Source: an uncultured Clostridia bacterium (GTDB lineage Bacteria; Bacillota; Clostridia; Christensenellales; Borkfalkiaceae). From it: a stretch of DNA of 7,893 nt. The stretch spans positions 1 through 7,893 of the forward strand of contig CALARO010000159.1 in the NCBI GenBank assembly GCA_937888935.1, in the 5' to 3' direction. A program made the position numbers and the translations under genes. Positions 1 through 4,745 of the stretch are shown here, in pieces; positions within the stretch are counted from its first letter, which is position 1; the number at the start of each line of letters is the position of its first letter. The notes beneath the pieces were generated by a model. It was not told the origin of the DNA, searched no databases, and saw only the letters and a list, made by a program, of their open reading frames with translations.

Positions 1-933
1 CACCTTGGAAAGATCGGGCGCGTGCGTCTGATCGCCGTAACAACTCGTGTCCGTGCAGCATCCGTTGGTGATAAACACAAGATCGCTTTCGAGCAAATCA
101 ATACACCCTTTTTCGCCGTTTTTCACGTACTCGATTTTTTTCGCCGTTTTCTTTTTACCGTTGATATCGAATACCACGTTCTTCACGTCGATGCCGTATT
201 CCGTTTTCACGCCGTGGTTTTCAAGGTACTTCTGAAGCGGCTGTATTAAACTTTCATACTGATTGTATTTCGTAAACCGAAGCGCCGAAAAATCGGGCAA
301 CCCGTCGATATGGTGTACGTATCTTTGTAAATATCTCTTCATTTCCAGCGCGGAATCCCACGTATGGAAAGCAAACATCGTCTGCCAGTACAGCCAGAAA
401 TTGCTCTGCCAGAAGTTGTCGTCGAAATAGTCGCTGATCTTCTTATTTTCCAGCTCTTCTTCCGGCGTCATAAACAGCTTGCTCACCTGCATTGCCGCTT
501 CCTTATTCAGGTTGAATTTATTGTCCGTGTGCGCGTTCTCGCCGCGATTCACCGTAGCGCGGCACAGCGAATAGTTGGGGTCGGCTTTATTCAGGCGATA
601 ATACTCGTCCAAAACCGAAATACCGGAGTTTTCAAGCGAAGGCACGTCGCGGAACATTTCCCACATCACTTCGAAGTGGTTGTCCATTTCTCTGCCGCCG
701 CGCATATAAAACCCGCTGCCCGGCACGGCTCTGCCGTCGCACGAGCCGCCCGCAATATCCAGCTTTTCCAAAAGGTGAATATGCTCGCCTTTCATCTGCC
801 CGTCGCGCACAAGGAAGAACGCCGCGGAAAGTCCCGCCAGCCCCGTGCCGATGATGTACGCCGATTTTCCGTCTACCCCTTCGGGCTTCACGGGATGAGC
901 GAACGCTTCATAATTTCCTGATCCGTAATACAT
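1..933 (-). CDS. ohyA: Oleate hydratase (MCRA family), N-terminal part, cut by window edge
   Basis: FAD-dependent oleate hydratase (EC 4.2.1.53), which adds water to the cis-9 double bond of oleate and similar unsaturated fatty acids to give 10-hydroxy fatty acids. It is a cytosolic or membrane-peripheral enzyme linked to fatty-acid detoxification. I read 311 codons, open at base 1; the family is about 590 residues, so roughly half is missing at the C-terminus because of the window edge, not a truncation. Visible: the family's MYY..GNYEAFA start, a dinucleotide-binding loop GTGLAGLSAA (29-38), the hallmark RGGREMDNHFE (78-88) with Arg81/Glu82, and Tyr201 in EMKRY. These match the catalytic Arg81, Glu82 and Tyr201 of the Staphylococcus aureus enzyme (known from the family). 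The start is fixed by a perfect GGAGGT (941-946) seven bases upstream. The gene lies downstream of, and co-oriented with, a TetR-type regulator, the likely controller (inference). Confidence 0.95.
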   Translation of the reverse strand, partial: MYYGSGNYEAFAHPVKPEGVDGKSAYIIGTGLAGLSAAFFLVRDGQMKGEHIHLLEKLDIAGGSCDGRAVPGSGFYMRGGREMDNHFEVMWEMFRDVPSLENSGISVLDEYYRLNKADPNYSLCRATVNRGENAHTDNKFNLNKEAAMQVSKLFMTPEEELENKKISDYFDDNFWQSNFWLYWQTMFAFHTWDSALEMKRYLQRYVHHIDGLPDFSALRFTKYNQYESLIQPLQKYLENHGVKTEYGIDVKNVVFDINGKKKTAKKIEYVKNGEKGCIDLLESDLVFITNGCCTDTSCYGDQTHAPDLSKV

Positions 934-940
934 TGTTTTT

Positions 941-946
941 ACCTCC
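941..946 (-). promoter_or_regulatory. Ribosome binding site of ohyA
   Basis: A perfect GGAGGT on the minus strand lies seven bases before the ATG at 933. It sets the ohyA start and implies efficient translation. Confidence 0.85.
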
Positions 947-1009
947 GAATGTGATTTTTATCTTTCGGCCGCCCCTGCGGGTTGCCCGGGTTTCCCCTGT
1001 TCGATTTAT

Positions 1010-1038
1010 ATTATAATCACATTTTTCCGAAAATACAA
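1010..1038 (-). promoter_or_regulatory. Predicted ohyA promoter
   Basis: On the minus strand a perfect -10 TATAAT (1010-1015) is preceded, after a 17-base spacer, by a weak -35 TTGTAT (1033-1038). Transcription would start near 1003, giving a leader of about 70 bases. The weak -35 next to a dyad at 1039-1062 fits a regulated promoter. Confidence 0.6.
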
Positions 1039-1062
1039 CAGACAATTTTCCCCGCTTGTCTG
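1039..1062. promoter_or_regulatory. Inverted repeat, candidate operator at the ohyA promoter
   Basis: Arms CAGACAA (1039-1045) and TTGTCTG (1056-1062) are exact inverted copies separated by 10 bases. The 24-bp dyad directly abuts the predicted -35 of ohyA, a position suited to a regulator. It does not resemble the repeats at the tetR promoter, so either the TetR protein binds a different sequence here or another regulator acts. Binding is inferred. Confidence 0.5.
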
Positions 1063-1112
1063 AAATTTTGTCGTTCGGTAAAAATTGTAAAAATTTTATA
1101 CGTTTCCGCCGT

Positions 1113-1136
1113 TTTGTATAAAAATTTGTATAAAAA
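1113..1136. repeat. Tandem 12-bp repeat TTTGTATAAAAA x2
   Basis: Two perfect head-to-tail copies of TTTGTATAAAAA occupy 1113-1124 and 1125-1136. The first copy also forms an inverted repeat with TTTTATAC at 1094-1101 (partner GTATAAAA at 1116-1123, spacer 14). The run lies between the tetR terminator hairpin and the ohyA promoter. It could be a protein-binding or UP-element-like A/T-rich region; function unknown. Confidence 0.6.
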
Positions 1137-1163
1137 ACGCGGCGCGCACAAATATGCACGCCG
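1132..1163 (-). terminator. Rho-independent terminator after tetR
   Basis: On the minus strand CGGCGTGCAT (1154-1163) pairs with GTGCGCGCCG (1140-1149), ten pairs including two G-T wobbles around a 4-base loop. CG and six T residues (1132-1137) follow. It lies 45 bases after the tetR stop and before the ohyA promoter, so it should largely separate the two transcripts. Confidence 0.65.
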
Positions 1164-1207
1164 TCGCCGCACAGCTCTATTCCGTCCGCGGCAAAAATCG
1201 CCGCAAA

Positions 1208-1768
1208 TTATTTTCCGCCGTTAAAATTCTTAAACGCGGTTTCTATCGTCCCCGTAACGATCTTACTCACCCTGTCGGTAATCTCTTCGGGACTTTCCCG
1301 CATATCGTTCCTGATCCATTCGAGCAGCACGCCCACAAACGCGTACTTATAAAAATCGGCGATATATTTTTTATTCTCGTCCCGCACGGAAAAATTTTTC
1401 GCCTTTTCGTCCACCACGTTTTTTAAAAGCGGATATACAAGTCTGTATAAATACTGTTCTAAAAGTTCCGTCGAAACGGACTTATAAATATTTTCGATAA
1501 ACGCCTTGTCCTTTTTCGCCAGGTCAAACACCGCAAGAAACCCTTCCTGCCACGTGGCATACGTGCGGTTTTCTTTCAGCACCTTTTCCGTGTCTTCTAT
1601 GCACGTCCATTCCACAAGATCGTAAATGTCCTGAAAATGATAATAAAACGTCTGACGGTTAATGCCGCAGTCGTCGGCAATGTCCTGCACCGTAATTTTA
1701 TTCAGCTTCTTTTCGCCAAGCAATTTTTTCAAAGACGCCGAAATAGCCCGTTTGGTAATATCGCTCAT
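1208..1768 (-). CDS. TetR/AcrR-family transcriptional regulator, DhaS-like
   Basis: A 186-residue DNA-binding regulator of normal family length. Residues 1-50 form the TetR N-terminal domain with the helix-turn-helix ITVQDIADDCGINRQTFYYHF (about 25-45), the standard TetR recognition pattern. The rest is an all-helical ligand/dimer domain of the type seen in DhaS-like regulators of Bacillota, with WTCIEDTEKVL near 54-64 and a C-terminal segment containing GVLLEWIRNDM (146-156). The start ATG has a modest AGGG about eight bases upstream. The gene sits upstream of ohyA in the same direction and is separated from it by a terminator and a new promoter. Its own promoter is overlapped by two near-identical dyad-containing repeats, suggesting autorepression. 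By context it probably senses fatty acid or acyl-CoA and controls ohyA; the ligand is inferred. Confidence 0.9.
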   Translation of the reverse strand: MSDITKRAISASLKKLLGEKKLNKITVQDIADDCGINRQTFYYHFQDIYDLVEWTCIEDTEKVLKENRTYATWQEGFLAVFDLAKKDKAFIENIYKSVSTELLEQYLYRLVYPLLKNVVDEKAKNFSVRDENKKYIADFYKYAFVGVLLEWIRNDMRESPEEITDRVSKIVTGTIETAFKNFNGGK

Positions 1769-1822
1769 ATTTTCAGCCCTGCGCGCCGCCGAAGTTTTCC
1801 CCGCCGCCGCTTTCCTTTCCCG

Positions 1823-1867
1823 TACTCAACGCCGAAGTATACCCATACTCAACGCCGTAAGTATACC
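1823..1867. promoter_or_regulatory. Duplicated operator-like repeat over the tetR promoter
   Basis: Two direct copies lie at 1823-1843 and 1846-1867. Each reads TACTCAACGCCG followed by AAGTATACC; the second has one extra T between the halves. Each copy is an imperfect dyad (TACTC ... AAGTA). A second dyad AGTAT-N4-ATACT (1836-1849) spans the junction. The second copy contains the -10 of the tetR promoter and the first covers the area just after the start of transcription, the layout expected for TetR autorepression (inference). Confidence 0.65.
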
Positions 1868-1888
1868 ATTTATTTTATGAAAAGTCAA
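1860..1888 (-). promoter_or_regulatory. tetR promoter
   Basis: On the minus strand TTGACT (1883-1888), a 17-base spacer and TATACT (1860-1865) form a strong sigma-A-type promoter. It lies about 45 bases after the stop of the dehydratase-like gene, and I see no hairpin terminator in 1889-1933, so some read-through from that operon into tetR is possible. Confidence 0.8.
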
Positions 1889-1933
1889 GCGCCCGAGCCT
1901 TATTATCCGTATTCCCCGATTTTTCCCCCGCAA

Positions 1934-2749
1934 TCACAGCAATTTTTTCAGATACTCGCGCAAAATCTTCGCCGCGTGAAGATCGAGCTGTTCCATCGTG
2001 CTTCCCGCGCAAAATTTATCCACGCAAAACGCAATCTTCCCGCCCAGTACGGGGTTTAAAATTCTCGTGATTTCCCCGCGCGCCCCGCCCGCATGGTAAC
2101 TCACGGGCGTTTTAATCTCTCTTTTCAGAACGCGCATCGCCTTCACCGCTTCAAACGCGTCTTCTTCCGTGTCCGCGATTGTCACGATTTTGATTATATC
2201 CGGCTTCCGCTGCTCTAAAAACGCGGCAAGTTCAACCACCTGCAAGCTCGTCATCGCAATCCCCGGGTGACACGAAAGCAGCACTTCCGCGCCCGCTTCG
2301 TGAATACGCCCGATCAGCTCGCATTGCTTTTCGATCACCGCGCGATCGGTTACGATTTCTTTCGGATTTCCTTTCGTAAACGAGTACTTATCTTCGCCGC
2401 AAAACCCGTTTTTCGAAGCCGGATCAAAGGTATACCCCTGTATATCCGCGCCCGCCGCGCCCGCGCGCACCGCCCTGAGCAGCGATTCCACCCGTTCTTC
2501 TTCCGAGTACCCCGCGCCCGACCAATCGTACTTCGAATTATAGTTTAAGGCAAGCACGGGCAGCCGCGAAGCGCCGATCACCCGCCGCAGCGTTTCGGAA
2601 TCGTCGTTTTCTAAACAGGACAAATGCAGATCAATCAGATCCGCGCCGTCGAAATAGCAATTTTTCATTTCCGCAATCGCCGCGGCAGCCGTTCGTTCGC
2701 GCACTACCCCCGCCAAAGCGGGAGCTTCCAACTCGCTCAATCTCTTCAT
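1934..2749 (-). CDS. Type I 3-dehydroquinate dehydratase-like (AroD-fold) Schiff-base enzyme, divergent active site
   Basis: A 271-residue (beta/alpha)8 protein of the type I dehydroquinate dehydratase family. The Schiff-base machinery is visible: His161 in LLSCH, Lys187 in PDIIKIV, Arg229 in GEITRIL and Gln254 in GSTMEQ, matching His143, Lys170, Arg213 and Gln236 of the enteric AroD. By my eye alignment the residues that hold dehydroquinate differ: Glu46/Arg48 are Asp40/His42 (DLIDLHL), the FRxxxEGG segment with Arg82/Glu86 is ALNYNSKYDWSG (67-78), and Glu116 is Gln104. It probably still forms an imine with a keto substrate and dehydrates or cleaves it, but the substrate may not be dehydroquinate. 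The ATG at 2749 is two bases after the SDR stop with an AAGGGA upstream, so the two are translationally coupled. A longer reading frame from 2875 would overlap the SDR gene and is not favoured. Confidence 0.8.
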   Translation of the reverse strand: MKRLSELEAPALAGVVRERTAAAAIAEMKNCYFDGADLIDLHLSCLENDDSETLRRVIGASRLPVLALNYNSKYDWSGAGYSEEERVESLLRAVRAGAAGADIQGYTFDPASKNGFCGEDKYSFTKGNPKEIVTDRAVIEKQCELIGRIHEAGAEVLLSCHPGIAMTSLQVVELAAFLEQRKPDIIKIVTIADTEEDAFEAVKAMRVLKREIKTPVSYHAGGARGEITRILNPVLGGKIAFCVDKFCAGSTMEQLDLHAAKILREYLKKLL

Positions 2750-2751
2750 TT

Positions 2752-3528
2752 TCAGTCGCTTCCCTTCATCGCCAGGCTTCGCCCGCCGTCGATCACATAC
2801 GCCTGACCCGTGATAAAATTCGCCTTTTCCGATACGAGAAACGCCACAAGTCCCGCCACGTCCGAAGCCAGACATTTTTTATGCAGAAAATTCGAGCCGT
2901 ACACATACTCGGTATTGCCGTCTTCGCCGGGGCGCGCCACCACGCCGGGCGCAACGCTGTTCACGTTGATGCCGTACTCGCCAAGCTCTTTTGCCAAAGA
3001 TTTCGTAAACGAAATCACGCCGCCTTTCGCCGCAGCGTAATCGCAGCAGGTTTTCAATCCGTTCAACCCCACGATCGAAGAAAAATTCACGATTTTTCCG
3101 CCTCTGCCCTGCCCGATCATCACCCGCGCCGCCGCGCGGCTCACGTACATCGCGCCGTATAAATTCACTTTCAGCACCCTGTCGATCACGTAATCTTCCT
3201 GCTCGGTAAGCGGCACGTATCTCGCGTTTTTCCCCGCGATCCGCGCGCTTCCGCCCGCCACATGCACCGCAATATCTATCCCGCCAAGCTCCGCCGCAAT
3301 CTTTTCCGCCGCCCCGTTCACCGAAGCCGAATCCGTCACGTCCGTCACGTACCCCCGCGCTTCGCCGCCCGCCGCCAGAATTCTCGAAAGCGTTTTTTCC
3401 ACCGCCTCTTCCGAAATATCGCACACCGCCACTTTCGCGCCGCCCGCCGCCAGCGCAAACGCCGTTTCGCCGCCGATGTATCCGCCCGCGCCCGTCACCC
3501 AAGCTGTTTTTCCCGTAAATTCACCCAT
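2752..3528 (-). CDS. SDR-family NAD(P)-dependent oxidoreductase
   Basis: A 258-residue classical short-chain dehydrogenase/reductase, full length for the family. Visible: cofactor loop TGAGGYIGG (12-20), Asp37 at the end of beta-2 (VAVCD) which favours NAD(H), catalytic Asn122 (VNLYG), Ser151 (NFSS), Tyr164 and Lys168 (YAAAK), and the PG motif at 194-195 (VAPG). The usual NNAG after beta-4 is HVAG (89-92), a less common variant. The start ATG at 3528 has AGAGGTG seven bases upstream; starting at 3678 would add an unconserved stretch running over the divergent promoter region. It is first in an operon with the dehydratase-like enzyme, so it most likely oxidises a hydroxyl of a polyol or hydroxy acid to the ketone used by that enzyme (inference). 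The divergent AraC regulator probably controls it. Confidence 0.92.
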   Translation of the reverse strand: MGEFTGKTAWVTGAGGYIGGETAFALAAGGAKVAVCDISEEAVEKTLSRILAAGGEARGYVTDVTDSASVNGAAEKIAAELGGIDIAVHVAGGSARIAGKNARYVPLTEQEDYVIDRVLKVNLYGAMYVSRAAARVMIGQGRGGKIVNFSSIVGLNGLKTCCDYAAAKGGVISFTKSLAKELGEYGINVNSVAPGVVARPGEDGNTEYVYGSNFLHKKCLASDVAGLVAFLVSEKANFITGQAYVIDGGRSLAMKGSD

Positions 3529-3580
3529 GTTTTCGCACCTCTTTCTCGATTTTTCGCCGCTTTTTCCACGCAGCACCCCC

Positions 3581-3586
3581 ATTATA
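3581..3586 (-). promoter_or_regulatory. Predicted -10 of the SDR/dehydratase operon
   Basis: TATAAT on the minus strand, giving a start near 3574 and a leader of about 46 bases. At 17 bases upstream (3604-3609) there is only TGTACT, a poor -35. This fits a promoter that needs an activator such as the AraC protein bound at the palindrome beyond it. Confidence 0.5.
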
Positions 3587-3618
3587 TCCGCCCGCGAACA
3601 AAAAGTACATGCAAAAAC

Positions 3619-3638
3619 TGCCAAATTTGGCAAATTTG
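3619..3638. promoter_or_regulatory. Palindromic candidate AraC-type operator between divergent promoters
   Basis: TGCCAAATTTGGCA (3619-3632) is a perfect 14-bp palindrome, and CAAATTTG is repeated directly at 3622-3629 and 3631-3638 (9-base period). It lies just upstream of the weak -35 of the SDR operon and 22 bases upstream of the AraC-gene -35, a suitable place for a shared activator site. Binding is inferred. Confidence 0.55.
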
Positions 3639-3659
3639 ATACTTTTTCCACGCTTTCGC

Positions 3660-3688
3660 TTGACAATTTTCTCGCCAAGTCTTATAAT
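3660..3688 (+). promoter_or_regulatory. Perfect consensus promoter of the AraC-family gene
   Basis: TTGACA (3660-3665), 17-base spacer, TATAAT (3683-3688): a fully consensus sigma-A promoter. Only nine bases separate the -10 from the ATG at 3698, so transcription should begin at or within about three bases of the start codon, giving a leaderless message. Confidence 0.85.
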
Positions 3689-3697
3689 AAAACTACC

Positions 3698-4513
3698 ATG
3701 AATACGGAACTTTTGGCAAATCTCACCCTTTTAAAAATTCACTTTGTTTCCCGCCTGTACTCGGAAGCAAACCGCGGCGCGCGCCGCGAAAACCGTTCCG
3801 CATGGGCGGTAATCTTCAAATTCGAAGGCGAAACGGTTTACGAAAGCGGCGGCAAAACGCACGTTTCAAACCGCGAGAACGCGATACTACTGCCCCAAAA
3901 CAGCTCTTACGAATGGAAATGCGTGCGCGCGGGGCATTTCTACGCGATAGAATTCGTTTGCGACTGTCCCGCCGATCCCGCCGTCTTGCAGCCTATGTCT
4001 TTCCCCGTACTCAACCCCGAAAAAATGCTGCAACTTTTTAAAGACTGCGAATACAAATCCACTTTGAAAAATGCGGTGTACAAACTCGAACTTTTTAAAA
4101 ACGCATACGAAATTTTGGCAATTATGCTCAAACCCTCGTCGCAAAAAAGCTACCAATCGGAAAAAAAGCGCGAAAAAATCGCCCTCGCGCTCGATTACAT
4201 CGCGCAAAACTACCGCGAAAAAATCAAAAACGCCGAACTCGCCGCGCTGTGCGGCATGTCGGAAGTGTATTTCCGCAAAGCGTTCACGGCGATTGCGGGC
4301 GATTCGCCGATCGGCTACGTGCAGAAACTGCGCATGAAAAAAGCCGCCGAAATTTTAAAAACCGACTTCGTTTCCCTGTCCGAAGCCGCCGTTTCGCTGG
4401 GGTATGGCGACATTTCGGAATTTTCTCGCGCATTCAAAAAATACGCGGGCGTATCCCCGCGCGAGTACGTGAAAGCGATTTCTTCTTCTGGGCTGCCCAA
4501 GTCTTCTATGTAG
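3698..4513 (+). CDS. AraC-family transcriptional regulator
   Basis: A 271-residue regulator. Residues 10-100 are a cupin-like sensor domain of the clostridial AraC type (VIFKFEGETVYESGGK at 38-53, then NAILLPQNSSYEW). Residues 158-260 hold the two helix-turn-helices: first NAELAALCGMSEVYFRKAF (178-196), second SLSEAAVSLGYGDISEFSRA (226-245) followed by the AraC signature end FKKYAGVSPREY (246-257). The start at 3698 is chosen because the sensor domain aligns from there and the promoter -10 ends at 3688; the frame upstream to 3476 overlaps the SDR gene. No Shine-Dalgarno is present or possible, hence a leaderless mRNA. It is divergent from the SDR/dehydratase operon and is its probable activator, responding to a sugar-, polyol- or cyclitol-like ligand (inference). 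Confidence 0.92.
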   Translation: MNTELLANLTLLKIHFVSRLYSEANRGARRENRSAWAVIFKFEGETVYESGGKTHVSNRENAILLPQNSSYEWKCVRAGHFYAIEFVCDCPADPAVLQPMSFPVLNPEKMLQLFKDCEYKSTLKNAVYKLELFKNAYEILAIMLKPSSQKSYQSEKKREKIALALDYIAQNYREKIKNAELAALCGMSEVYFRKAFTAIAGDSPIGYVQKLRMKKAAEILKTDFVSLSEAAVSLGYGDISEFSRAFKKYAGVSPREYVKAISSSGLPKSSM

Positions 4514-4615
4514 AACTTGCCACCGCAAAAAATCCAGAAAAACCGCGAAAAATGCAAAATCCGGGCGAAACCGCCTTTCCCGAAGCCGATATTTCCGATT
4601 ATCCGCCGAAAACGA

Positions 4616-4647
4616 TTGACTTTTTATGGCTTTTCGTATAAGATAAT
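4616..4647 (+). promoter_or_regulatory. Predicted promoter of the EEP-family gene
   Basis: TTGACT (4616-4621) is followed by two overlapping -10 candidates, TATAAG (4637-4642, spacer 15) and GATAAT (4642-4647, spacer 20). Neither spacing is ideal, so the exact -10 is uncertain. The start would lie near 4650. Confidence 0.45.
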
Positions 4648-4654
4648 ACTTGTA

Positions 4655-4701
4655 CCGCCTGGACTTCCGGGCGGAACGCGCCGAAAAAACGCGCCAAAAA
4701 A
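4655..4701 (+). other. 5' leader hairpin and 13-bp tandem repeat
   Basis: CCGCCTGG (4655-4662) pairs with CCGGGCGG (4667-4674) around ACTT, an eight-pair stem within a few bases of the predicted transcript start. It is followed by two tandem copies of ACGCGCC plus GAAAAA or AAAAAA (4676-4688, 4689-4701; one mismatch). There is no T-tract, so it is not a terminator for the AraC gene. A 5'-terminal stabilising hairpin is possible. A smaller hairpin ATCGG/CCGAT (4717-4731) lies between AGGGGG and the CGGGGA that acts as the ribosome binding site. Confidence 0.45.
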
Positions 4702-4745
4702 CGTCAGGGGGAAAAAATCGGAACAACCGATCCGGGGAAAAAATT

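Noticed and set aside
364..921. 185-codon plus-strand open frame opposite ohyA
   Set aside because: It lies antisense to a well-conserved oleate hydratase, has shadow-like His/Arg/Val-rich composition and no ribosome binding site of note.
1188..1204. GCGGC/GCCGC hairpin just after the tetR stop as its terminator
   Set aside because: Only five pairs and no T-run; the stem at 1140-1163 with six T residues is a far better terminator.
1934..2749. Calling this gene a canonical aroD of the shikimate pathway
   Set aside because: The fold and Schiff-base residues fit, but the substrate-binding Arg/Glu positions differ and the neighbours are catabolic-looking, so only a family-level name is given.
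2750..2875. Longer start for the dehydratase-like gene at 2875
   Set aside because: It would overlap the SDR coding sequence by over 100 bases with unconserved sequence; the coupled ATG at 2749 is natural.
2879..3502. 207-codon open frame on the minus strand inside the SDR gene
   Set aside because: It is a frame-shifted shadow of the SDR gene, with very Arg/Gly-rich composition and no recognisable domain, whereas the other frame carries the full SDR motif set.
3601..3665. Catabolite-repression (cre) site in the SDR/AraC intergenic region
   Set aside because: Nearby sequences such as TGCAAAAACTGCCA lack the central CG and other key positions of the cre consensus.
3529..3678. N-terminal extension of the SDR gene to 3678
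   Set aside because: It would run through the divergent promoter region and its own -10; the ATG at 3528 has a good ribosome binding site and gives a standard SDR start.
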